This document shows, piece after piece, positions 34,752-45,319 of a stretch of DNA of 64,000 nucleotides. A program made the translations under genes and the position numbers. A model generated the notes under the pieces. The model searched no databases and was not told where the DNA came from. It saw only the letters and a list, made by a program, of their open reading frames with translations. Each line of letters begins with the position of its first letter. Positions within the stretch are counted from its first letter, which is position 1. This stretch comes from Gelatoporia subvermispora B (taxonomy: Eukaryota > Basidiomycota > Agaricomycetes > Polyporales > Gelatoporiaceae): the NCBI GenBank assembly GCA_000320605.2, contig KB445791.1, forward strand, positions 1,630,302 through 1,694,301. The letters run 5' to 3'.

Positions 34752-35869
34752 GCGCGGGTGATGTTCATCACTCCACACGCGACGCCCACGACCCCCTGAC
34801 GCGGAGGGAACTAACTCATGCTCGCAAAACGCATATCACGAAAAACATCGACGCTCATGGATACTCTTACCGTACATTACATCATGCAGTCTTTCGCACT
34901 CTGTTTCGATAACACTCACTGTGTCTTTATCTGGTCAAATGTGTAGCATCATCGGTGTCGAACACTGGATACCCTAGGCAACTTGTAATACCTACCCTCC
35001 TTTGTATATTCGCATCATTAGGTTTTCTGCTGTATAACATAGCTCTTGGAGACATCGTTTGCATTGCAATTTGTGGGACGATATGAACGTGACTCAGCAG
35101 ACTGAATAAGCATGCCATTAGTTCGTGGACGAGTTGGGTGGAGCCACACGAAGCAGAAGCTGCATATAACTACCGACGAGTAGTGCACACGGAGCCACTT
35201 GAATATGACCTGTGTACGTTGCATGACGCAATCCGCTCGGCTTCTTATGGTAGGCAGGGCCAGCTACAACCTGACCATTGTCCGATGGACATTCACTGAT
35301 AAGTCCACCAACTCTTACTATGACGATGCTTGTATCATGGCCCATCGTGACCCTCTGCACGACCTTGTTTGAGGGTGCCTCTCTAGCGTGAACTACTTCT
35401 GCGATCGCTCGGTTACGATCGCAAGGGAGAGCCGCACAGCCGTACGCGGTGATGCTGAAGCGACAGAGTTGAGAGACGTGCAACCAAGGTAGCGACTTGC
35501 CTGTTCCGTGCAATCTGCAAGGAGTAGAGTCAAAAGCAGCCACATACGCACGTTGATACCCCGTGTGTGCAGCCGGTGAGTTTCTCGTAAAACGGGGTGG
35601 AAGAAGCAGAGAAGGGGCGGCGGTTGTAGAAGGAACGAACTTCAAAAATTACCATATATGGAGTATGTCGTCATTGAGCCCGCCACATATCCGGTTGTGG
35701 GGCTCACGTCTTCGGTGGTGACTGGAGTAGCCCAGCGCCCGCATGGCATCACTCGCCTTACCTTTCCTATATAAGAACATGTCCTCCCTCGCATTCTGTT
35801 GAATTGTCGCGATTTTTGACCGTGCCGTTTGCCCTCTACTATATTCCCTCCTCAGCACTATCCTTCGCC
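34752..35869. other. Intergenic, 1.1 kb, no recognised gene
   Basis: Between the BTG stop and the small orphan gene. A minus-strand open stretch at 35118-35645 exists, but it shows no domain, no coding-like composition and no splice structure. A TATA box at 35768 belongs to the orphan gene. Confidence 0.5.
35768..35775 (+). promoter_or_regulatory. TATA box of the small orphan gene
   Basis: TATATAAG, 102 bp upstream of the ATG at 35870, with a CT-rich segment (TCCTCCCTCGCATTC) about 15-25 bp downstream as a plausible start-site region. Confidence 0.5.
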
Positions 35870-36196
35870 ATGACCGCGACGCACGACACACGCTCGATAG
35901 AAACACAGAAGGAACTATATTCGCGAGAGCTCGCTGAGTATACCCTCCGGCAGTGGAGCTCTGCCTATCAGGCTATGGAAGCGGCAAGCAGCCAGGCCAA
36001 CGAGAAGTCCCCCCGGAGTCGATCTAGTTCAACGCAAAGAGACTCTGGCAAGTCCTCATGGGCAACACAAGGTCAGACTGATGAAGTCTATCAAGGCGTG
36101 CAGAATAAAGACGTCCGCAATCCCCTTTTCCCAGGTATACAGCGCGTCGACTACGCTCAAAGATCGCGTGGTACTGGAAATGCCATCAACGTGTGA
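35870..36196 (+). CDS. Small hypothetical hydrophilic protein
   Basis: An intronless 108-residue ORF starting MTATHDTRSIETQKELYSRE. It has an N-terminal charged helix (ETQKELYSRELAEYTLRQWS), a Ser/Lys/Arg-rich middle (SPRSRSSSTQRDSGKSS) and a short tail with NPLFPGIQRVDYAQRS. No signal peptide, membrane segment or known motif is visible. A good TATA box and pyrimidine leader upstream support real transcription. It is not recognised; it could be a lineage-specific stress or developmental protein, but that is a guess. Confidence rests on promoter placement and codon regularity only. Confidence 0.5.
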   Translation: MTATHDTRSIETQKELYSRELAEYTLRQWSSAYQAMEAASSQANEKSPRSRSSSTQRDSGKSSWATQGQTDEVYQGVQNKDVRNPLFPGIQRVDYAQRSRGTGNAINV

Positions 36197-38244
36197 CGCA
36201 CGCAATGTAATGAACCTGTATATGACTGTGACGGTAAGCCGCTAAATAGGATTCTTGAGGGCAATACACTTATGCAATACCTAGCTGTACTCCCCGATCC
36301 CGAGATCCACTTCAAAGCCTAGTTCTGTTGTATCATTAGCCGCATCTCTCACATGTCTCGCATACGATCTTCGAACAGTCAGCATTCCCGCCCTCGCACT
36401 GGATGTCGACGGACAGATAGAACTGACCGAACTGACCCCATATTGTGTATTATTACCGTCACCTCTTGCAAAATTATCTACGGATGTCGATCGCTTTGAC
36501 ATACTTCGCTTTAATATTTTTGAGTGTGACTAATAATACTACAAAGGAGATTTGATGCGCACCGAAGGGAGCGATGACTTCGGCAAAAATGCAGTCTCGT
36601 GTCGTATAACCGAGGGTTACAGTGTACCGATCGGTGGCACTAGCTTGATATAGATGTCACTGCAAAAGCAAAAATCAGTATGATATGTCCTGGCTCTCGA
36701 TCACGGGCTGATGAATGCTGAAAGAATATTGGTCCTTGCTCTCCACAGACTGGGGTACAGCCATGACGTTATCCAGGCTTGCAGCGACCCGGCATTCTCA
36801 TGCCAGAGTCCCGGAAGCGCCAGCGGATGGAACGCGATCTGACCCCTAGCCTTCCATCGGGTAGCCTCATCAAGATAAACTGCGCGACGCGCCACCTGCG
36901 AATATCTAAGCGGCCAGTCAGCTGTGCCCACCATGTCATAGATCTGCGTCCTGCGGATGACCGTGGACAGTGCGCACTCGGCCACGAATGTTCAGCGTCG
37001 ACAGCAACCCCATAAATGTCTTGTGAACGAACGTAATTGCAACTGAGGAGCAAATGACAGGAATAGCCTCCAACGCAACCGGCTAAGCCTGGAAAGTTAT
37101 CAACCATCCATCTTCGTCAAGGTCCGGGGCGGACACGGACAGAAGCCAGATGCCCTTCGTAAAGACCCCCGAGGTAGCGCGTACGTGCACAGCAGGCGTG
37201 TGATCATCTCGATCACGAAGGTTGCATCCCGCTGCCTACTGAGCTAAATTAGCGACCATATGACGACTAGGGACTTGCCAATGACCCACGTCATGGGAGA
37301 ACACCTCTGTGGCCCAATCTAGATAGCTTGGATGGACTGTCATGTATGTGCACGTAGTCACCTAGGAAGAGAACTTCATCATTTGTGGGTTTATCCCACC
37401 CACTTCACTCACATAGCGTGGCTTATAAACAGCCGTGGTGCGCATCATTGCAGGCAGGCTTCAAGTAGCCCGTGGTGGCGCCCATCGAGGCATGGCAGGC
37501 GAGTAGCAGATGAAGCTGGGTACTTCCCAGAACCTGAATCCCAGCGTGGCATACGCAAATTCTGAACACTGATTCAGATACTGGACCGGATGGCAACCTC
37601 ACTTCGGGCTTGTGCGATCTTGCGGGCAAATGATTGATAGAATTCGGAATCTAGGAACAGTGATTGGTGTGCGTTGTAGAAAGCTAGACACACAGATGCG
37701 ATACCTGAACATGATGGTCCTCAGATCTCTGGACCTCTCAAGATGGCCGTATAAGAACGCGGAAGCGCAGCAGATTGAATGTTCCTCCGTGTCGCCGTAC
37801 AAACTGTCTGGCAAGGTGCACACATCGGACATTATTATGATGGACTTTATGCCTGCTGGCCCTTATTCTACGCTCGAGGTGTCAGTCTGTGAGTATAGAG
37901 GGAGCATACAAAGAAAAAATCTTAGAAAGCCTGTACGCCCTCGGATGTGGAACTACAATGTGATTGGAAATGACCTGAGTGTCAGTTGAACTTGTGAACC
38001 TGGAGTGTTAGCGCCCACAAAATACCATTCTGGTGAGTCAGGAGCACGGAGATCGGATCGGGGGGATTATCCCCAACCCTATGCTCGTCCGACTCCGGGC
38101 GGACAAAGTGTTTCCCACTCAAACCCCACCGCGACTTGTTTTCGGTACCCGACCACCACTTAAGTCGCTCGTCGGGCCCCGGCCTGCTTTTGTCCTCGCT
38201 CTCGTTCTTCTCGCATCCCTCTGTCCACAGGCATCGCGCTCAGG
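36197..38244. other. Gene-poor 2 kb stretch
   Basis: No gene is supported. A minus-strand stretch at 36701-36985 has a protein-like composition (VARRAVYLDEATRWKARGQI, then LPGLWHENAGSLQAWITSWL) and may be a decayed exon. A plus-strand open frame at 37612-37989 has no recognised motif. The last 100 bp carry a CT-rich leader for the biotin synthase gene. Confidence 0.45.
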
Positions 38245-39790
38245 ATGTTCCGGCAACACGCATCTACGTCGATGAGGCTGTTCGCCCAGAGCGTGCGGAC
38301 ACTGGCGACCCATGCAAACCAGCAAGTTACCCGTGCGACCCGTCACGACTGGGCCAAGTCGGAGATCGAGCAGATATACGAGAGCCCGCTGTTCGAGCTG
38401 ATCTACCGCGCCGCGTCCGTGCACAGGCAAAATCATGATCCCAAGAAGATCCAATTGTGTACTCTGATGAACATCAAGAGTATGTGGTCGAGATTTATGA
38501 CGAGGAAACAGTAGCTCATGCGTGAATGGTAGCCGGTGGATGCACAGAAGACTGTACGCAATGTCGTAGACTAACCTTCCCTGTCCTCGCTGAGATGTTT
38601 CTTAGGCTCGTACTGCTCACAGTCTTCGCGGTATTCTACGCCTACCAAGGCGTCTCGCCTCGTTGATGTGGACTCGGTTATCGAGGCTGCGAAGAAGGCG
38701 AAGGAGAACGGAAGCACGCGGTTCTGCATGGGTGCTGCCTGGAGAGACCTTGCTGGTCGCAAGCGAGGTTTCGAAAGGATCCTACACATGGTCCGGGAAG
38801 TCCGTGGCATGGGAATGGAAGTGTGCACTACGCTTGGTATGCTCTCTGCAGAGCAGGCACGGCAATTGAAGGAGGCGTAAGCGTTGATCTACCCTCTGCC
38901 AGCTTACCAGACTCACATCTCGATAGCGGTCTGACGGCCTACAACCACAATCTTGACACCTCTCGCGAGTTCTATCCCGAGGTACAAGACTGCTAGTGAA
39001 TATGTTTCGCAAAGCTCACCAGCAATATAGGTGATCACGACACGATCGTACGATGAACGACTAGGCACCATTGCCAACGTTCGGGAGGCGGGTATCAGCG
39101 TCTGCTCAGGCGGTATCCTGGGATTGGGCGAGTCGAACGCGGATCGCATTGGACTGATTTGGGAGGTCTCGAAGTAAGTCTGCTTCCTGATAGGATCTAG
39201 CAACAACTTCATTTATTCCCAACCCAGCATGCCTGAACACCCCGAGTCCTTCCCTGTCAATGCACTCGTGCCTATCAAGGGCACTCCCCTTGAGAACAAC
39301 GAGGTATGCTTTCTTTGTATCTGTGCCGTCGGACAATCAACTGAGCTCCGGCGCTGCAATCTAGCCCGTTCCATACCAGACCCTTCTCCGTACCATCGCC
39401 ACCGCCCGTGTCGTTCTTCCCACCACGATCATCCGTTTAGCCGCCGGTCGCCAAACCCTAGATGAGACCCAGCAAGTGATGGCATTCATGGCAGGCGCAA
39501 ACGCAATCTTTACTGGAGAACAGATGCTGACGACTCCTTGTACGTGCTCGTTCACTGCTTTGGATGTTCCTTCCCCCGTGCTCAATGTCATTAAAACAGG
39601 CTCTCCATGGGATGAGGACAAGGCAATGATGTCCCGCTGGGGACTCGAGGGCATGCGCAGCTTCGCGCAGGATAACGTCGCCCGAAAAGAAGGCCTTCGT
39701 ATTTCCTCCGATGTGCCTGTGGCTGAGTCAAGCAAAGGCGCCGCGGATGCGTCGGCGACGAGCCAGGCTAAAACTCAGCCCACTCCTTGA
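38245..39790 (+). CDS. BIO2: Biotin synthase, mitochondrial
   Basis: A radical SAM enzyme that inserts sulfur into dethiobiotin. The start [20 protein letters not shown] at 38245 is a mitochondrial presequence, followed by [20 protein letters not shown]. The CX3CX2C cluster motif ([19 protein letters not shown] when joined) is built from three exons. The middle one is only 21 nt (38533-38553), and the second Cys codon is split. Next come [102 protein letters not shown], the R-rich block [20 protein letters not shown] and [18 protein letters not shown]. An Ala/Ser-rich tail ends at 39790. All catalytic blocks are present; no other biotin-pathway gene lies nearby. Confidence 0.94.
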
Positions 39791-40714
39791 TTTATTGTGC
39801 ACTCGTTCTCGACTTTAGCATTGAGCCAATGTTCGGTACTGCACGACTCGATGACGTCGAGACGGTGGTTGAGGTGTAGTCGTCCGTCTGTTGAAGCTCT
39901 AAGCTTATTCACTATATCATGTAAAATCAAATGTAGCCGTTCAACTAGACGTACTCGGATTGGTACTCGTACCACCGCCACCTTGTCGCTGTCCCGAAGT
40001 AGCGATTCTTCTGAGCGCGTACAGAGTGTAATTTGACCCATGATTCCAATTGTGATGTTCGTCGATTACTATCAGGCACTCCTCGTGAATCTGAAACTAC
40101 AGACCACACCAGCCTGACGCGCTTCTCCGTCGAAGCAACAGGGATTAATTGACCGCGAGGTGCAATGCGATTTGGTCATGTGACTGACGCGTCGCGTTCA
40201 TCATCACAGCACTCAGCTAGCGCTCAGCCGCGTGGAGTGAGAATCCCGACAAGAGAATGTGCCAAGGTCGTACACGCCAAGTTCTGCAGGCGCAATATAT
40301 CACTACACACCACTTCATCGGCTGCACAACTTGCACCTACAAAATCTGGGATTGACTGAGTCGCTTTCATGCTGCAGAGCCTAACTCGTCACTCGCCCAA
40401 CCGTGACACTTATGCTCCAAGCTAGGCTGATCGCGAGCAACAATGAGCATTAGCCCCCGTGTGCGGCGGGCGGCACTGGCAACGAGTGCATGGGTGAGAC
40501 GTGTACGTATTTCAGTGCCGACCCGGTCGCGCTAGTCCTCGTATCGAAGCCGTATTCACCACTTTCATACTCCGTAGACATGCCGGGCACGGACCCCTGT
40601 TTCGTTTCGAAAGCGGAAGCCGTGGGGAACAAGGCAGACCGTATATTAAAATGATTCAGGGCGTATTTTTGAAGCACGGCGAGCCTCATCCTCAAGCCTC
40701 GACAGCTATTCGAC
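39791..40714. other. Intergenic, 0.9 kb
   Basis: Between biotin synthase and the aldehyde dehydrogenase relic. No gene, tRNA or repeat recognised. It may include the old promoter of the relic. Confidence 0.45.
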
Positions 40715-41838
40715 ATGGTGGTACAATCGCAATTCACGGCGCTCGACCAAGTTTCGAATGTAAGTCATGCCCAGCTCCCTCAAAATTGAACGGTTAACGA
40801 AGGTCTAATCATATTTCTCCGTTCTTGAGCAGGTTCATGACTGTCTCCAGCAGACGTTCCACGCAGGAGTGACACGACCGGTCAAGTAAAGACGTGCACA
40901 GCTCCTACAAGTCGCGCACTTCGAACAAGACAACTGGAAGGCCATCGAGAATGCCATCATCTCTGACTATAGTAGATCCCGTTTCGAGACGGGCACCAAC
41001 GAGCTCGTTACAGTATTTGGCCAAGCCATACGCACTGCGCATACGCTCGACGAGTTGACCTTTGGATCTTCAATGGGACCACATTCCCTACACCGGTGCT
41101 CCCAAGGTTGGGCGCATCGTCGCCGTAGCCGCAGCCAAGCATCTGACTCCGGTGACCCTGGAACTTAGTGGAAAATACCCTGTCCTGATCGATGACGACG
41201 TGGATATCGACCTTGCCGCGAAGCGCATTCGCTATGGCAAGCAGATTCTAGCTGGACAGGTGAGTTGGAAAGTTATGCCCGTCTGTCCTTGATCTTAGAA
41301 TTACTTCGTCCTAGTGCTGTATGTATTCTGACCATGTCCTCGTCCCTCCCGGTAAAATGGAGCCGTTAGTGACTTCTCTTCCTGTTTGGTACCGCGAGAT
41401 CTGGCCCACGGGGCCGTAGAACGAAGGATATTCGAGGCTAACCGCTCCACACCACCATGCACGCCTGAAGAGGATGCTCGAACAGACGAACGGTCAGGTT
41501 GTGCTCGGAGGAGAGGTTGAGGGCAGCGCGCGTATTGCTCCAACTACCGGATGTGAGTCACGCTAAAGATCGACATACTTGGGCCTCAAAGTAGCCTTCA
41601 ACTCCATGAATGGCTGTCATGGAGGGCGATACAGCTTTGATACGTTCACCCACCGTCGCGGCTACGTCAATGTTCCACCTGCGTACGTCTTCGCTCTCCT
41701 TCGGTGCTCCAGTTTTAAATTACCCATTCCACATCTGGTGGCGAGGCGTCTTTCGCGATGCGATATCCCCCTTACAAGGACGAGGTCTATCAGGCGATGA
41801 CAGCGCCTGCTCGTATGAAGATTCCCGAGCCATGGTAG
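40715..41838 (+). pseudogene. Decayed fatty aldehyde dehydrogenase (ALDH3 type)
   Basis: The relic starts at the ATG 40715 (MVVQSQFTALDQVSN) with a normal-looking intron, then HDCLQQTFHAGVTRPVK. An in-frame TAA follows at once, although the frame continues correctly with RRAQLLQVAHFEQDNWKAIE. Near 41060 the sequence jumps from [13 protein letters not shown] straight to [20 protein letters not shown], losing about 100-130 residues. The next block [20 protein letters not shown] is well conserved, but the piece carrying the catalytic cysteine (normally just after NAGQ) is cut or altered near 41265-41320. A later segment, LTAPHHHARLKRMLEQTNGQ, is frame-shifted, and the C-terminal signature survives only as YSFDTFTHRRGYVN. 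It ends near 41838 with PPYKDEVYQAM. Several independent lesions make it non-functional. Confidence 0.8.
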
Positions 41839-43257
41839 ATGAACCCGATGGCCTGGGTTGCCGGCCGTGTATAGTAGTCTGCTCGGAGTCCTCAATCATG
41901 ACGAAGTTTACAATGTCTCTCGGGATGTAGTTCCGTTGACTTGCAACTTTGTGAAAACCTCCTGGACCATCCCATAGATGTCTTGAGAACCACATATACG
42001 CCAATTCCGTCGGTTTGTGGCTCCGTCGTCTGCTGCCGGCAACTACTCAGTATGTGATACAATCCACGATGCCCTTCACATGTCACGTCGCTGCCAATCA
42101 ATGGATTCGTGGGTGACGAGCCGAGCAAGTTGACAATGAACCCTACGCCTTCGTAAGCGGTCCCGCATGACTTGAGTTGACGTAGGCAAACAAGGAAGCG
42201 CGATGTGGCAAATTTCTCGACGCCTCGATTACTTTTGGTGAAACAAGATCCGGGACACGACAGTCATCTCGAAATTGATGAAGGGTACCTCGCCATCGGG
42301 AATCTATCCCCTCCTTCTGGGTTAATTATGACATTTCAAGCGCTCTATCGGTTTGGTAGTCCGTTGTTCAGTTAGGCCACCCCTACTGTACTTATACATA
42401 GCACACAGGAAGCAGAGAAGTTCCGACAGGTCCGTGAGGCAAAACGGTAGACGGGAGAGTGGCACTGCGGATACCTCGTCGGTCCTGTAAGTAGATGCGG
42501 GTGATGTGAACGCACTGGGCTCTTGGGTAGGAAGTATAAATAGCATTCCCAGTTTGCCTATGATATGCTTTTGGATGGGCCGCTTGCATTCTCATTTGCG
42601 AAGCTTATTTTGAGGCTGGGCGCCCCGTGGAATCAGATCTCAAGTAGTAACATGACCTTTGATCAGATCCGGTCAGCGCTCTGAACAATCCGGCGATCCT
42701 CAAATATAGAATGACCTGTAGACATGGACAGCACCATATCAGTGCTTGTTGAGGTCGCCGAGAAGGATACAAGGTTCCAAAGGAAAGCTCGCACTCCGAA
42801 GGCGGTTTCTCTTACTTCTTCGGGCATGTTCTCACCAAGCTGATTCTGTTGTGGTATTTGAACGCTTCCCTGCTGAAGTCATCCATGCGCAAAGACGTAC
42901 CTATGGCGTAATTCGCAATTAGGGTATTGGCTATATGTCAAGAAGTAAGGGACGCACCCACACGGTCATAAGCAGCGATCTTGTGCGTCGGGAGCTTCAT
43001 GGACACACCATGCACCAACCTTGGTCATATCACCGAGCATGCACTGTCCTCTCACATGAGCCGGTAGAGTATCCAGTCCTCGCATCCTCCAGCTGCGTCG
43101 GCATCGACATGAACCCTTTTCAAGCGGGGCACAGTTATGCCACGGTCAGCCAGATTTCGATAGCTGCTCCAGTGCCGCCACGTCCACGTAGATATTTTCC
43201 TTCATCAAAGTCGGTTCGTGATACTGCAAGCAGCTCCGATTCTAAAGGCTCTGCACA
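41839..43257. other. 1.4 kb without a resolved gene
   Basis: Lies between the dehydrogenase relic and the REX4-like exons. A minus-strand segment at about 41800-42130 reads like protein (KVASQRNYIPRDIVNFVMIE) but no family is recognised. The missing 5' exons of the REX4-like gene may lie in 42930-43250. Confidence 0.4.
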
Positions 43258-44107
43258 GGTATGTGGCTGTGGCTGCGCAGGCCGTGCATTATGGCGTCGT
43301 TGGGACATATCCTATGGTTGCGTGAGTACCAAGGAGGCCCGTAAGAAGCGACCTGACTCACTAAATCGTTTTAGTCGGGTAACACTAACAGACTATCTGG
43401 GAGAGATCATGTGGGACACACTGGTGCAACCAACGTAAGCTGAACATTTTTCGTTGCGTCTTCATCGAGTTCAATTGGTTACACCAGACAACCGATCCGA
43501 GACTACCGAACAGCTCTGACAGGTCTCCGGCCGACAGACCTTGCATCAGGTGGGGCATGAGTATAAGGGTCACCGTGACTTGATCATAATCACTGAGTCA
43601 CCTTCCTCAGCACCGACATTCATCGAAGTCCAGAGTCGAGTTCGTGCACTCATACGGACCAAAATTATAGTGGGCTATGCGCTGTGGGACTTTCTATCTG
43701 TAAGTCACCGTGACGCATGGCTGCGAAGCAAATCAGCTCACCAAGTATCGACGACTTTCTCAGCTGTTAAATCTAAGTCACCCAGCCATAGACACAAGAG
43801 ACGTGGCGCTCTTCATGTCTTTCCGGCGGACACTCGGGGTTAGGCCAAGTACCATGATTCCCCTTAAGGACTTAGTCTTGCGCTTCATGGGCAGGAATAT
43901 CGGGTTGTACGGCGAAGTTCCGGTACGGCATTGTGTCTTTTTGTGCCCAACGCAAGCTGAGGCTCAGGGACGGTACTGCAGGTAGAGCAGGCCCGGGCCG
44001 CACTAGATCTATTCAGGTCGTGTGAGCAAATGTGGGAGGAAGTTATACGTTCCAGTTCGTGGCCATGCGCTTTGCCCCCCATAGCACACGCCAACTGCTT
44101 TACATGA
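43258..44107 (+). CDS. REX4-like exonuclease-domain protein with altered active site
   Basis: Exons with clean splice sites: about 43258-43321, 43375-43434, 43488-43549, 43611-43699, 43764-43922 and 43982-44107. Together they give YVAVAAQAVHYGVVGTYPMV, RVTLTDYLGEIMWDTLVQPT, RDYRTALTGLRPTDLAS, VGYALWDFLS, HPAIDTRDVALFMSFRRTLG and EQARAALDLFRSCEQMWEEV. These match the order of a Rex4-type DEDDh RNase fold. The first motif, normally D-C-E-M, reads A-A-Q-A here, and the usual histidine before the last helix is not seen, so catalysis is doubtful. Yet the frame is open and all splice sites look intact, which argues against a random relic. The 5' exons and the start codon could not be found. Possible readings are a pseudo-enzyme or a young pseudogene. 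It runs tail to tail with BCAS2. Confidence 0.65.
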
Positions 44108-44343
44108 CCGTGCCTGGGCATTCACGCTGAGCGCGGACGCCGTGTCTTTTCCAGTCAGGCACACTGCGGCGGCGCTATGCTGTAGGTATGCATGGGTAGC
44201 TGGCGAGACGCCATCGCATTTTGTTATGATACGGCTGGGAAAGGGATTGCCTCATAGACTACAATTCCATCATCTATCTTCGGAGAAGATTCCAGTCCGA
44301 CGGGCCGTCACGGTGCCTCAAGCATCATCGCATGCCAATGGCA

Positions 44344-45237
44344 TCAACAAAAGTCAGTGGTAACTAATGATACACAGCTTGTCCACACAGAAGTCTCTGG
44401 GACGTACTCTACATACCGGCCGCAAGCTCAGCTTCAGTCTTGTCGAGCCGGGCCATTTCCGTTTCAAGAGCAGCGTTGGCAATCTCAATCTGCAGAATGC
44501 TGGAAATGAGCTCCGTCCACCGAGTTTCCAACGATGTTAGTTGAGTTCCTATTCGAGTCTGCACAAAGAGGGTCAGTCTCCCACAACGGCCTGTTTCAGG
44601 TGGACACTCGCCTGGAAGTTCTTGCGATCACGGTTCAACTCCGTTGTCATATTTCGGAGATCTTCCAAGGTCTTCTCCAGGTTTTTGGCAGTACCGTCAA
44701 GCAGGAAGTTGTGTATCCGCCAGGCGTTTGGGCCATACTGTTGTAGCAGTGCAAGATTACTGTGCCTGTGGGACGGTCGCACATTGAGCTGGAAGACTTT
44801 ATTTCGTAGCCACGTACCGTAGACGTTGGTGTTCTAGTTGAGCACGAGCGTTGTTGAGGGCTGCCCTCCATTCTTCCTCGCTTGCTGGTGTCGAGGTCGG
44901 GCCTGGTAGTTGGTAGCGTGTTGTGTCTAATGGAGGCAGCGGCTGCCGGGCCTCTACCCGAGCAAGTTCGGCCTCTAGCAAGGGATTATTCTATATGGCC
45001 CATTGAGACCAAAATGACAGCATTTAACCTCAACGAACGTACCGCAAACAGCTTTGGTGAAGGCGGAACGTGCGGATGCAAGCCTTGAGGCGTCTTTGCC
45101 TCCCGAGCCAGCTCCTCCTCGACCTTCTCCTTTAGGATCGGATGCTGCTCGAGATCATTGTCGTAGTACGGTAGAGAGTCGAAAATGACGGATTTGAACG
45201 ACTCGTCTTGAGTAATCTGAAATGGTTCTGAGGCCAT
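44344..45237 (-). CDS. BCAS2: Pre-mRNA splicing factor BCAS2 / SPF27
   Basis: A helical subunit of the Prp19 (NineTeen) complex. Start MASEPFQITQDESFKSVIFD at 45237, followed by the family hallmark DSLPYYDNDLEQHPILKEKV. After the first intron come NNPLLEAELARVEARQPLPP and TRYQLPGPTSTPASEEEWRA with LNNARAQLEHQRLR. A second intron leads to HRHSNLALLQQYGPNAWRIH and NFLLDGTAKNLEKTLEDLRN. The last exons form a coiled coil (TELNRDRKNFQ, WTELISSILQIEIANAALET), ending VTTDFC at 44344. Order, length (about 230 residues) and coiled-coil C-terminus all fit. The gene starts only 82 bp from the divergent complex I gene. Its need for efficient splicing is notable in a region rich in micro-exons, though that link is only an association. 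Confidence 0.88.
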
Positions 45238-45319
45238 TTGGTGTGGTGGTATAGAACAAGTTGTATTCAAACGCCACAAGGTCGCGTCGAACCGCGCTCA
45301 CGGCTTGACGTCGACAACC
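45238..45319. promoter_or_regulatory. 82-bp bidirectional promoter region
   Basis: The only sequence between the divergent start codons of BCAS2 (45237) and the complex I 30 kDa subunit (45320). At least part of both leaders and any core promoter must fit here or overlap the other gene. Confidence 0.6.

Noticed and set aside
35118..35645. 175-codon open frame on the minus strand
   Set aside because: No motif, no splice context and composition like translated non-coding DNA; it lies in an intergenic region with no promoter signal.
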